Source: Casuarina equisetifolia
Lineage: Eukaryota; Streptophyta; Magnoliopsida; Fagales; Casuarinaceae
Length of the DNA stretch: 64,000 nucleotides
Direction: 5' to 3'
Assembly: GCA_028551475.1 (NCBI GenBank)
Contig: CM052356.1
Location: 2,862,001 to 2,926,000, forward strand
The position numbers and the translations under genes were made by a program. Shown here piece after piece: positions 1 to 11,065 of this stretch; positions within the stretch are counted from its first letter, which is position 1, and every line of letters begins with the position of its first letter. The notes beneath the pieces are model-generated. The model had not been told where the DNA came from. It saw only the letters and a program-made list of their open reading frames with translations, and did no database searches.

Positions 1-117
1 TACAGGTAAACCAATAGGGCAGTGCATAGACCATACCAGTACGTGTCTCTAGCAAATGGGATAAAAAGGATACGAAAGTAGCCTTGGTAGGAAGGTTATG
101 GACACGATATTGAAGAA

Positions 118-228
118 TCCAAAAATGAAGTTGCCTTGGTAGCAAGGTTCTTGTGAGATTCAAAATGCCTCGAAAAAGTTGTTCTAACAAAAGACTTGAC
201 TCTTTTCTATTTGGCATATCCTTTCTTG
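118..228 (+). pseudogene. Relic of a CRK kinase exon (subdomain III-V region)
   Basis: Short stretches translate to NEVALVAR (about 123-147) and NKRLDSFLFG (about 192-222). They match the order seen in exon 4 of the intact CRK gene in this window, where the second motif reads [10 protein letters not shown] just before the splice donor. The part between them, which should hold the [12 protein letters not shown] core, is deleted, and the frame is broken by a TGA. This looks like the remnant of another CRK copy extending off the left edge. A near-repeat of the first motif (about 79-104 against 130-155) suggests a further small duplication. What lies left of the window cannot be judged. Confidence 0.5.
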
Positions 229-734
229 TTGTTGATGCAAATTCTGCTGGTTGAAATTATATTTCAATTTCCTTTTCGGTTAAGTCTTATTTTGCGTCAA
301 AGGACTGCACTTGTTAAAAAAGAGTAAACTTTGTATTCATCATAATAGGTCTTGGAGAATTTATAATATTTTACTATTATAAAAATAAATCCATTTAGTT
401 AAATACTTGTTTTACTTAGGTTTGGCCAATTCCAAAAATCTTCATTATAAAAACTTGAAATTTGTAAATTTATATTTTATTTTTTATTTTATAGAATATT
501 ACTAACTTTAAGATCACAATAAATCTTTAAATTCGAAGATCTTTATGAAATAAAGAATCCACATAATAATCCCTGCCATAATATTGTTTCATCTTGACCA
601 CTCTTTTCATGTCTACAAATATAATTCAATTTTCAAGTTAGATTAAACATACCAACGTAAAAATTATATTTAATTAAATGTATTTATTCCGGAAATATTA
701 CATACCCTCTAAAAGTAAAACGACTATCCTCTCT
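229..734. other. AT-rich intergenic DNA, no gene seen
   Basis: Strongly AT-rich, with poly-T and poly-A stretches. No open frame, RNA gene or recognisable transposon end was found. Confidence 0.6.
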
Positions 735-1600
735 GAGCCTACCTTATTCTTATTCCTCCTTCGCAGTTTCTTAGCTTCTTGTTTTTTGGGGTCAGAGGAG
801 GTTTGAATTTCTGTCTTGCCAATCTGTGGCATCCCCTTTGGCCACTTCAAGGTAGTAAATGATGCCTTGGACACCCCTTAACTCTATCCTGATCAATCCT
901 TGCTCTTTAGATTCCCCTTTAGAACTTCTCATGATAGGAATTCCTTGGTATTATTATAAAGGATTCTCTGAACAAGAACAAGAACCCTTAGAAACGATTG
1001 AAGAGTCAGACAAGCACTCATTCCCCTCCAGGAAGAGCTAGCCCTCACGGGAGGTCAATGCTCCTGTTTTCACCTTTTGATCCCATGCTTTTTAGAAATA
1101 GAAATATCGATGATCTTAATAGTTAATGTTCCAAACCCAAACTGCAGTTAATCCTTCAAACCTAAACTAGGCAAGTTGACGATAATGACTGCAATATAAC
1201 TTGCACTATAAAAGTTCCATAACACAAGTGGCAGTAACTAATATCTCCACAGAACAAGCTAAGTCAATTACAACTAATTAGCTGCAAAAGTCCTTCCCCG
1301 TACCAGTTAAAAAGTGGATCTTTCTCCATCTCTATGAATAACTATAAGGCCACTTACTGTTCAGAAACTGTTACCCCTTGGCATCTATATTTTGAACCAT
1401 TGAAGATTCCACTTGACCGAAACATTATAGAGAAAGCATTTAACATTATATTCTTACCAATTTTATCCTAAACAACGAAACATGATTGCTAGAGCATCTT
1501 GCCATTGTTTTGAATTTTTATGAATTTGACAAATAGCTTATAAGGATAAAGTGGAGAACGGGATTATTGTCATGTAGCGAACTTCCTAGAGGCAAAACAA
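735..1600 (+). repeat. CRK upstream block, duplicate copy 1
   Basis: This segment is clearly paralogous to 4265-4945 plus 5784-5920: the same order of blocks upstream of a DUF26 reading frame, with point changes and small indels. Short ORFs inside it (859-1041, for example) are not conserved in frame between copies and are not genes. It is most simply the promoter and 5' flank duplicated with the CRK genes. A fragment resembling its last part also occurs upstream of the intact CRK, near 10,610-10,670. Confidence 0.7.
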
Positions 1601-1665
1601 ATGTGCGATCGAAGTTGCCAAAACCATAAGACCGAACAAACACTTTCTCGATCATCATAATAGAG

Positions 1666-2070
1666 ATGCCTTCCTTCACTTTCTACCTGACTGTAGTTGT
1701 GTTTACCTTCCTCTACTTGCGCGGGCAAGCTACTGCCACTTACCTAGTCCATTTCTGTTCAAACAAGACCACCTTCTCTCTCAATAGTACCTACCAGTCC
1801 AATCTCCGTCATCTCCTTTCTTCTCTTTCCTCCAATGCCGGACGTGAAGATGGTTTCTACAACAAAACCGTTGGCCAAAACGCTTCCGACACTGTCTACG
1901 GCCTCTTCCTCTGCAGGAGCGACCTTGTTGAAGTTGACGTGGTGCACCTTAAACAAACCAGAGCTCTTGGAAGTGAAGTGAAGGACACGGTAGAGAGGAC
2001 TGTTTCTTTAAATGAAGTAAGGCGGATTTTGCAGATGCAGAACTCAAAGTTCAATCAAAGCATGGTGTAG
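1666..2070 (+). pseudogene. Truncated CRK (N-terminal part of first DUF26 domain)
   Basis: The frame starts with a hydrophobic signal peptide, then the first part of a DUF26 (Gnk2/stress-antifungal) domain up to LFLCRSDL, almost identical to the copy at 5963. At about nucleotide 1925, immediately after the first cysteine of the C-X8-C-X2-C motif, the sequence switches to an unrelated 47-codon tail with no cysteines and stops at 2070. The rest of the ectodomain, the transmembrane exon and the kinase are absent. Known function of intact relatives: secreted or receptor-kinase ectodomains involved in stress and defence signalling. This copy is most likely a pseudogene, although a small secreted chimeric protein cannot be excluded from sequence alone. 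Confidence 0.75.
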
Positions 2071-3059
2071 CAAGCACGGACCACTCCTGGAAGTTGGTAA
2101 TGAAGATTAGTCAGCAGTATGGGTGTTAGTTTGAAGTTCTGTAATAGTTGGTAGTATGATGGTTTAAATATCTGCACTAGATGTTGTATTTTGTAACGTG
2201 CTGAATTTTAGTTAGAAGTTCAGTAGGAAAGTTTGTATGTTCTTTGTTTCAGCTACTATAGCAAAAACCCAGAACCGTTTTGGTTCAGCCCTTTCATATG
2301 TGTTTCCTAACCAAAGCAATCGCATCACCACAAAGCTCATTCACCAACCACAGCTCTTTGACACCACTTGATGAGATTCGTGGTGGGCGACGACTGAACT
2401 AGGGTTAAAATAAATTGATAACAAGGTAATTGTAAAGCTTTTTGAAAGTTAAAGGTGCAAAAACCATAAATTGCAAGAGAATTAAAAGCAAAAAGGAAAA
2501 GACATGAACTAAAGACATAAAATTTAAAGAACTAAAGGGTAATTTATACGAAAATTGAAGGCAAGAAAGTAAGGCATGAACTAAAGGCTTGAATTTAAGT
2601 ACAATGAAAGTAAAGGCTTGAAATTAATGGTGCATAAAACACAAGTTGAAGAAAAATTAAAAGCTTAAAATAAAGACATGAAATTAAAAGCAAAAAGATT
2701 TGAAAACAAAAATCTTCTTCATTCAAAACCAAACTCCTCTTTCAATTGAAAAGACTCTCCCTTTATATAAGGAACTAAACCTAATACTTAAGGATTTCTA
2801 TGGAATCTAGGAATCTCAAACAAGTAAGAAATTATTCACAACTAAAAATCCTAAACAACTAAGGAATATAATATAGCTAAGAAATCCCAAAATAAGTAAG
2901 GAATCCTTGATAATTCAATAATTCATAAGAGTTTCAGAGATGCTCTTCAATATTGGGCTTATTGGACACAATGGAGAATATTATAGATTCAACTCTTTGG
3001 TGTTAGAATGAGTAATATTTTGGGCTAGATATATTTGCATGAGTTTGATATAGTAATAG
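2071..3059. other. Intergenic; low-complexity A-rich tract, no gene seen
   Basis: About 2430-2720 is an A-rich stretch with recurring words such as aaaggcatgaa and gaattaaaagc, so it looks like a degenerate tandem repeat. The stretch next to the truncated CRK (2071-2400) is not recognised; its break with the CRK suggests an insertion or rearrangement. No supported coding region. Confidence 0.5.
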
Positions 3060-3600
3060 GCCTTTGGAGGAGTATATATTTTATATCAAACTCATTTCGT
3101 AGTTTGGCAAGTATTGGAGATAGCGGAGGAAGAAACTTGCCAGAAAAAAATTAGTTCATTTACATAAATTAAGAGAAACACACTATATTGTGGGGTATGT
3201 AGAGTAGAGATAAAGAAATCAACTTTTGAAATTGAAAAGACAATCTTTTGAAGAAATTGAGTGAGATGTTGGTCCATGCACACAGAGCTTACTTTAAACC
3301 ATTAAGTGAGTCTCTTAAATGACACATTGAATAAGGATATTGTAGATCCCCAAATCCTTGTGTTTGAGACATGAAGACTTCATTGTCAAGAGTGTTTTGT
3401 AGAAGGACATTCTTGATGTCAAGTTATTTAATGGTCCAACCTTAGAGTATGCAATAGATAATAACGGCCAAATTGTAACGAGTTTAGCAATAGGATTGAA
3501 AGTTTCATTGTAATTGATTCTAGCATTAATGAAAGCTTTTTGCAAAAAGACAAGCCTTATAGCACTAGAGGGATCCATCTTCTCTTAGTTTGATTTTATA
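3060..3600 (-). mobile_element. Degenerate Ty1-copia reverse transcriptase fragment
   Basis: On the minus strand, two frames together resemble a copia reverse transcriptase. The block at 3315-3578 contains INYNETFNPIAKLVTIWPLL, matching the family pattern YxETFSPVAKLxTIRxLL. The block at 3092-3283 contains FLLIYVNELIF where the catalytic box FLLxYVDDILV is expected, so the second catalytic aspartate (YVDD) is replaced (YVNE). Stops and frameshifts separate the blocks, and no LTRs were found nearby. It is an old, inactive fragment lying between CRK copies 1 and 2. Upstream sequence to about 3800 may belong to the same element but is too decayed to assign. Confidence 0.75.
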
Positions 3601-4264
3601 GACACATTTGTATCTAATGGGAAGAACATGAAGGGAAGGTGGAACAAGCTCCCACGCCTTGTTTTCCAAGAGAGTTGTATACTCTTCTGCCAAAACTTAT
3701 AGCCAATAAGGATTTGATGAAGCCTTTGCTTAGTTAGATGGTTCTTTGTAAGGATGCGTAGAAGTTGTCAAGGCGTAGGTATGATTACAAGTGATAGTAC
3801 CCCATGATATGGCGCCACCTTTAAGACAAGTAGTCATTGGATTGCTTGAGGAAGATTATGGCACTGTAGCCATAGGCCTTGATGGTCTCTGGTTGTGTTT
3901 CTAGAAGTAGTATATACGTCTGTGACCATGGGCCTGGATGGGGAGTGGGTCGTGGTTTTTGAATTTAGGGGTGGTGCTGTTGTCGTGGGCCTTGAAGTAA
4001 TAATGTTGGTTCTATTTGTGATGAAAGGAGTAAAGAACCATGTCATTGTGGAACTAGTGGCCTTGAAGTATTGGGCAATGATAATTGTAAGGCATTGTAA
4101 TGCTGTGCACCAATGTTTTTTTTTTTTTCATTGAAAGGATATGTATTTTCAGCAAAAATACATATCTGCATCAATTGAATTACAGGAGGCTTTAACTTTC
4201 TCTTGTAGTTGCCATTTGTTCAGTTCGGACAGGCCCTGGACTTCTGCCACGGGTGGCACAGTGG
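3601..4264. other. Intergenic; possible further transposon debris
   Basis: 3601-3830 could continue the copia relic on the minus strand but shows no clear motif. 3860-4080 is G-rich on the plus strand, with recurring words (gggcctggatgggg, gggccttgaagta), giving ORFs on both strands that look like repeat artefacts. No gene is called. Confidence 0.4.
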
Positions 4265-4945
4265 TGTTGAGCTTTTTAAGCCTATCTTATTTCTATTCCT
4301 CCTTTGCAGTTTCTTTGCTTCGTGTTTCTGTGGGATTTGTTTTGCGGTCAGAGGAGGTTTGAATTTCTGCTTTGTCAATCGGTGGAATCTCCTTTCGCCA
4401 CTTCAAGGTGGTAAATAACGCCTTGGACATACCTTAACCATATCTTGATCAATCCTTGCTCTTGAGATTCCTCTAAAACTTTGCATGAGAGGAATTCCAT
4501 GGTTATTAGTCTAAAGGATTCTCTGAAAAAGAAGGAGAACACTTAGAAACGATTGAAGAGTCAGACAAGCACTCCTTCCCCACCAGGAAAAGCTAGACCT
4601 CTTGGGAGGTCAATGCTCCTGTTTTCTCCTTTCGATCCCATGCCTTTTAGAATTAGAAATATCGATGATCTTAACAGGTAACGCTCCAAACCCGAACTGG
4701 GCAAGTTAATGATAGTGACTGCAATATAACTTGCACTGTGAAAGCTCCATAACACAAGTGGCAGTAACTAATATCTCCACAGAACAAGCTAAGTCAATTA
4801 GAACTAATTGGCTGCAAAAGTCCTTCCCCGTGCCAGTTAAAAAGTGGATCTTTCTCCAGCTCTATAAATTACTATAAGGCCACTTACTGTTAAGAAACTG
4901 TTATCCCTTAGCATCTATATTTGAGCATTCAACTCACAAAGATTC
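4265..4945 (+). repeat. CRK upstream block, duplicate copy 2
   Basis: Paralogous to 735-1410, with the same succession of words and about one difference every ten to fifteen bases. The overlapping small ORFs (4141-4755) are not preserved in the other copy. The homology resumes at 5784-5920, just before the DUF26 start. Between them (4950-5780) lies copy-specific AT-rich DNA that includes an (AT)n run at 5314-5333. Confidence 0.7.
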
Positions 4946-5962
4946 CACTTGAATTTAAACAAAAAAAACAAAAGTTCAAAGTATACTCTCTAAATTTGAT
5001 GCTTTGTAATCCCAACTCTTCAATCCCAAATCCCATTCTGTGTTGGAATTTCAAAGTGGTGAGCAATCTTTTTGTTTAAACGTAATCATAAATGTTTTTA
5101 AAATAAAATTATTAAAATATTAATTTTGTTAACTAAAATCAAGAAAGTAGTTCGTGAAAGAGTATTTTTATTTAAAACATTAAACTTTTTTAGATAAATA
5201 TTTCATTATGTTATAGTTAAAAAAATTTAAATTTTATTTTCTCTTAAATAAATTGTAATATTAAGATATACTCATAAACTTTTATATTCTCTCATTCTTT
5301 AATTAATAAACTCATATATATATATATATATATCTATATAAATTCAAAAAAAGATTTATAATATAAGAAAGTTTGGTCACATCTCAGCTCCTTTTCTTCA
5401 GCGTCTTGGGATTGAGTTTACAAACAAAAACTGTGAAGTATAGTTCAGTCCTGCACTTCTGGGCCCATCGACAGTAAACAATTCTTCTGTAACTTCCGCA
5501 AGCCGACTAGAACTGGACGGGGTCAGTGCAAGTCACGAGAACGCTTAAGATGGATGTGAATAACTTTTGGCTGTTGCCTACAGCCATAGGGAAAGAGTCG
5601 CACTGGAGTTGAAGAACCCGTAGAATTGAAGTCGTAATGATAGAATGGTCATAATATAATAAATGAAAAACAAGTCGGCCACCTCCTTTTCCGTCTATCC
5701 CATCATGATTTACAACTTATTTTGCTCAACTTGATTGGAATCTTTTCCAACTTATTCCTCTTGTAAAGAGGACGTAGAAGAAAAAATTATAGAGAAAGCT
5801 TTTAATATGATATTCTCACCATTGCTAGAGCATCAAAATGAATTTGAAAAATAGCTTATAAAGGTAAAGAGGAGAATGGGGGGATTAAAGTTACGTAGCG
5901 AACCTCCTAGTGGCAAAACGATAAGTGGCCGAACAAACACTTTGACGAGATTGATCATCAAA

Positions 5963-7287
5963 ATGGAGATGGCTTTCTTCAATCTCTACCTGACGGTTTT
6001 TGTGTTTACCTTCCTCTACCTGAGCAGGGATGCTACCGCAACTTACCTAGTCCATTCCTGTTCAAACAAGACCACCTTCTCTTTCAACAGTACCTACCAG
6101 TCCAATCTCCTTCATCTCCTCTCTTCCCTTTCCTCCAATGCCAGAAGTGAAGATGGTTTCTACAACAAAACCGTTGGCCAAAACGCTGCCGACACTGTCT
6201 ACGGCCTCTTCCTCTGCAGGGGCGACCTCTCCGTCGAAGAATGCCAATACTGCGTAACAACTGCAGCCCAAGATCTCACTCAGCAGTACTGCCCAATAGA
6301 AAAAGAGGCCGTGATCTGGTACGACGACTGCATGCTACGTTACTCAGACCAATATTTCTTCTCCAATATGAGCACGTGTCCTTCTTTTTATATGCGGAGT
6401 GGATTAAATATTACTGATCCAGATCGCTTTAAGCGGCTATTGACATCGACGATGAACGAATTGAAAAACCAGGTCGCAAATGTTGGAACTGGCGCCAAAA
6501 AGTTTGCAACAAAAGAAGCATATTTTAGGTCGCAAAACCTCTACACCCTTGTTCAGTGCACACCTGACATATCCAACTTGGATTGTAGTAAGTGCATAAA
6601 GATGGCAATGTCGTTACTTGATGACTGTTGTGTTGGAATCCAAGGGGCAAGAACTTTGTTTCCTAGCTGTATAATCAGGTATGAAACGTACCGGTTTTAT
6701 GAAGCAGCGACGCCTGCGCCTGCGCCAGCAATTCTGACGCCTACGCCTGCATCAACAATTCTGACGCCTAAACCTGCGCCAGCAATTCTAGCGCCTGAGC
6801 CTTCAAGTTCGTCTCATAGTCCGGGTGAAATGCTCTTTTCTTACATCTGGGTCATAACCACTGTCGATATTTCTAAAGTTTATATTTTTCTTGGACATGA
6901 TTTACTTAATTGTTTAGTGCTAAAAAATTTATTATATAACTCAAAAGACTAACTTAGAGATTGATAAAACTTATTGGCACATACTAAATTCTTAACATAT
7001 TCCTTAAGAACGTAAAATCATTATCAGTTCTTAAATTTAAAATGTCAAACAAGATTTTGTTATTATACCAGAAATCTCATTTCCAAATGGTACTTGTAGC
7101 CTCAAGCTTATCAATGCTGGTGAATATCGTTGATGCAGGAAAACAGCAAAGGTCACCAGGCAGAACTGCTGTTATTGGATTTGCCATTTCCCTCTCTATT
7201 CTTCTACCCGGTATGGGATACTACGTTCTTAAAAGAAGGGGGCGAAAAAAGTACAATTCAGTACCGAGAGAAAATGGTAGACAATAA
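5963..7287 (+). CDS. CRK-like DUF26 membrane protein lacking a kinase
   Basis: Two predicted exons, 5963-6824 and 7139-7287, join in frame to give 336 aa. I chose the ATG at 5963 because a signal peptide (MEMAFFNLYLTVFVFTFLYL) begins there; an upstream in-frame ATG at 5876 lacks one. Two DUF26 domains follow, each with C-X8-C-X2-C (C85, C94, C97 in the first; CTPDISNLDCSKC in the second). Next comes a proline-rich stalk made of three 9-residue repeats (about residues 250-287). Exon 2 encodes one membrane segment (about 297-319) followed by a basic RRGRKK stop-transfer stretch, then TAA. In the intact neighbour the equivalent exon continues to a kinase; here no kinase exon is visible before the next gene. 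It is either a truncated CRK or an expressed kinase-less receptor-like protein. The splice sites (CCGG|GTGAAA, GATGCAG|GA) are inferred. Confidence 0.65.
6712..6800 (+). repeat. 27-bp coding minisatellite (Pro-rich stalk)
   Basis: Three imperfect 27-bp units encode APAILTPTP, ASTILTPKP and APAILAPEP. They lie between the second DUF26 domain and the transmembrane exon, as an extensin-like extracellular stalk. The intact CRK at 11,066 has only a short Ser/Pro linker here, so the repeat is specific to this copy. Confidence 0.75.
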
Positions 7288-8437
7288 ATACGTGATGTGA
7301 TAGTGTTCCCGTTCGTATATTGAGAAATATTACACTTAAATCTTCTTACATTTTACTGGTTTCTTGTACAGCTGCTAGTGATTTTATGTTACGTAGCCAG
7401 TCTCAACCTGCTTAGAATCAAGGGTAGGATCCATCTGAACGTGGCAAACTGAGCACCCTCAAGGGCTTTCGTGAGGACATGCACCAGATATTCCTGGCGA
7501 CCATGTTCCTGATGTGATTTCAAACCGTCGCTTAGCTATTTATCCTAAACTAACTACTTTATTTCCATGACTCTCTGTGTCGCTTGTACGGTTTTTATCA
7601 TGTAGAAACATTATGTAACTATGAATTGTCTTGTCTCTTAGCCTTGAGAAATTCTCTGTAACCGTCCTAGATGGTATAAGACCAAAACCAGGGTGTCGAA
7701 GAAGGTAGAGAAGAATTGTACTCTTATTTTGGAGGTTTTCATTTCTCTTTAATGAAATGGTAGTTGTTTAAAAATTCCTTTGTACTTTAAGCTGAAATAG
7801 GTAGAAGTACACAAACAAATCCCAGTTGTTGGACGATCACCCTCTTCAGAAACACATTACCGGATACTCAAACGGAGGAGGTTAGAATCTGGTGTCAGAA
7901 TCCTAACGAAATGGACCAGAATGTGCAGAAGTTAGAAGCCGAAATGCACAAGAATCCTTAATTTATCTTCTCATTTCCAATTACTTTGTGCGTTGGAGGT
8001 ATTAATCATTTTGGACAAAACAAATACTCTTGCTATGCTTCATTTAGAAATTTTGGCCTAAAGTTGAATTAAAGATGTAATTGAAAATTCATATTCATTT
8101 CTTTTCTTTTCTTTTTGATTATGTAAAATGACTACTCCAATAATTTTTGACATTTATATGTATATGTATATATAGAATCATCAAATGGCCAAGTATTAAA
8201 TTCACATTTCTTGCAAAAGTATAAGGTTATTTCTTGTTGTTCACTATTAATATTGACCACAACCGTTATTCATTTCGGACATCAACATCAATACTATCTC
8301 TCTCTCTTTTTCTTTTTTTGACAGAATTTCAGGTATTATATATCATTAAAGAAAATATTAAAATTTTTCATTACAATATTATTATTTATAACTGAATAAT
8401 TTTATACTTCTTTTAATTATATATAAGACTTAACACT
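7288..8437. other. Intergenic, no supported gene
   Basis: The expected CRK kinase exons were looked for and not found. A weak acceptor-like site near 7370 is followed by a short frame without kinase similarity. The rest is AT-rich with no recognisable transposon ends. Confidence 0.5.
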
Positions 8438-9135
8438 TCAACAGGCAAAAATTTGCAATACTATCTCAATTGGCTTTTCTACAACCATTAAAAGTGTTTG
8501 TGGCGCAGAATTCTCTCTCTGCTCAAAAAAGCTCTCAAATTTTGAAATATAGTGTTGTTGACGAAACACAGTACATTTTTTTCTCTCCCTTTTCCTTTCC
8601 ATTCCCTTTTTAGCCAACCATTTCTCATCTGGTTGGCTCTTTGTTCCTCCTCGACTCACCTGTGAGCTTTTTGCTTGCGGGTGGGTCTCATTTTCCGCAT
8701 ATTTGTGTTGCGACACCATGCGCGGTGTAGATCTGTGGCCTTCCCTCATTCCTTGGCTAAGCCACCCTTTGGGTCGGCCATTTTTTTGATCATCTAACAC
8801 CTAATCTAGGTCACGTGGGTTTCTGAGATCTATATGCTGTTTGAGCGAACTAGAAGGGTCTACATCTGGTCATTCCTTCTCGAGATCGTCTGGGTGAAGT
8901 TCGAGCCACCTAGGGTCCACTCCTGCGCTAGTCATTCGTTCTCGACAAAGCACAGGCAAAATTTGAGAGAGCTGGGGTTTGGTTTCTTGGTTTTTCCGGA
9001 GCTATTAGGTGGATAGTTTGTTGGTCATTCCTTCTCGACACCGTCGGTGCGAAGTCCAAGCAAGCTAGGGTCCAATCCCGCCCTAGTCATTCCTTCTCGA
9101 CGTAGCACCAACAGGATCTAAGCAAGTTGAAAAAA
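8438..9135. repeat. Unclassified GC-richer repeat-like segment
   Basis: This block has higher GC than its surroundings. The phrase ggtcattccttctcga (or a near copy) recurs about every 80-100 bases (near 8868, 8930, 9024, 9085). The minus strand carries a 120-codon frame (8438-8800) of basic, low-complexity composition that starts next to tgttagatgatc, which looks like the beginning of an LTR. I found no partner LTR and no pol motif, so I call it probable retroelement debris rather than a gene. Confidence 0.35.
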
Positions 9136-9399
9136 TGTCTTCCTTAGTGGTTCCTTCTCTTTAGACTAACCTATATCCAACTCAAAACTTAAGGCATTAA
9201 GTAAAAAAAATTTATTTTTTTATATATTATTCTTCCAAATTATTATATTTCTCATGTGAAACTTAATACTCTTCCTTGTCCTCAACATGAGGAAATACTT
9301 TTTACGAGAATCTTCATCCATAAGAAAAAGAGTGAAAAATAAAACTTAGATTCTTAATAAACTCCTTAATAAAAAGAGACAATAACTTCATATCATCAA

Positions 9400-9700
9400 T
9401 TTAAGATGCTCTATCACCATGTGAGTTCTAGACTTTGGTACAACGACACATGATGACACATAAACATAGGTTCTAAACTTGGTTATAGCCCATGAGGATT
9501 GTTAAACCCTAAACCCTAAACCCTAAAATGTAACTTGGTTTCCCATTAAAGTTCTTAGCAATGGGAGATAATAATTTCCTATTGTCTATTTACAATGTCC
9601 TATTGCCATATGAGTTCTAGACTTTGGCATATCTACCTTGATGACACATAAACGTAGACTCTAAACTTGGGCATAACCATGGGGATTCCTTATGAAGGAC
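9400..9700. repeat. Direct repeat of about 85 bp with telomere-like motif
   Basis: The block starting gtgagttctagactttgg near 9420 recurs as atgagttctagactttgg near 9610, about 190 bp downstream, and each is followed by a matching gatgacacataaac and a taaacttgg phrase. Between the copies, 9504-9527 is AAACCCTAAACCCTAAACCC followed by TAAA, about three and a half plant telomere units. Confidence 0.65.
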
Positions 9701-11029
9701 ATGTGTTTTGATACTATATTTGAAATTAGAAAAAATAACTTATAATTTTCTTTTAAGTAGATAAACCTATTTTTTACAAACAATTCTCTCATACTATTAT
9801 AGTTTCTGTGTGAGACTTAACACAAACATTTCTTCCGTAATGAAAAAGTTTCTAATGTCCATGAGATTTTTTTTTCTATTTTTAATCCCCTGTTTCTCGG
9901 AATTTGAAATACAAAGGATCTTAATATTTAATGCCACAAACCCAAGTATAACGTCGAACCATCAACGGTCTAAAAGCAATAGAAAGATTATATAAATCCA
10001 TCTTTATAGAGTCAACCATAGGAAATCCTTCTATACAAAGTTAACGTTAACTATTCAATAGCAAAGAAAATGTCAAAGAAGGATAAATAAGCACATCAAG
10101 TCTCTCTCGTTAAGTATGAATGCATTCTAACTGCGCATAAACATATTAAGATGTCTCTAGAACACATGAAGTAATTTCTGAACAAATTGAATGAAAAAGT
10201 ATGAAGTACTAAAAAACTTGAGGAGCAAAAGAAAGAGGTTCTCCTTGTGTCTTTCGTTCCTTGCCCGAAAAGAAAAGAAGCAGAAAGTCACAATGGCTTG
10301 AACGTTATAGTTCTGAACTGAGCCGTCTTCATATACTATACTGGCACTACATAATTCAAAGAACCACAAATATTTTAGTTTCACGGTCTTTAAGACTTGG
10401 CAGGTTGGAAATTCCCAAGACTGTTCCTTTTATCGTGCGAAGCACAACAACACATCAACACATGTGCAGAAAAAAGATCTCTGCAAACCCTGTCGTCCCT
10501 TGGATGACATAAGGACAGGAAATTCCGACCTGGCACCGCCATCTCCATTACGTCCTTCCTTGTGCATAGATATGTGACAGACCGACTATGCTAAATTTCT
10601 CAAAGTTGAGGATTTCTCTCCAGCTCTATGAATAGCTATAAGGCTGCCTCACCATTGAAAAACTAGTACCTCTAATCCGCTTGAGTAAAAAATATTGTTT
10701 AAGATTGATGCTTTATTCCCATCATCCAGCCTCTTCCATTCCAAATCCAATTCTTTTTTATCCGCACGTCTGCTACTACCCAGTCTTCGTTTTCTTTTTT
10801 GGTTAGCTTTATTAGTAGTCTCCTTCAAATGCTAGGCGTTGAATTTTTACGCCAGATGGAAATTCCCCAAAACGTGGCGTTCCATGACACCTGGGAGCCG
10901 GCTTTCATGTCTTAATATGATGTTCCAAACTGCGAATCTTGGGATGAATAGGAACATCTAGAACCAAATTTAGGTTTCAAATACTAAATCTCCCCAAGAA
11001 GCCAAGCAAAATGCAAAAACAGCAAAGGC
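9700..11029. other. Intergenic, 5' flank of intact CRK
   Basis: 9720-9840 read on the minus strand matches the dispersed repeat seen at 18.9, 28.2 and 31.9 kb. 9880-9960 and 10,610-10,670 contain short pieces of the duplicated CRK upstream block. No coding region is supported, and ORFs at 10,157-10,512 lie on both strands without recognisable domains. Confidence 0.45.
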
Positions 11030-11065
11030 TTGATAAAAGGAACGCTGCAAGAGATAGATCATCAA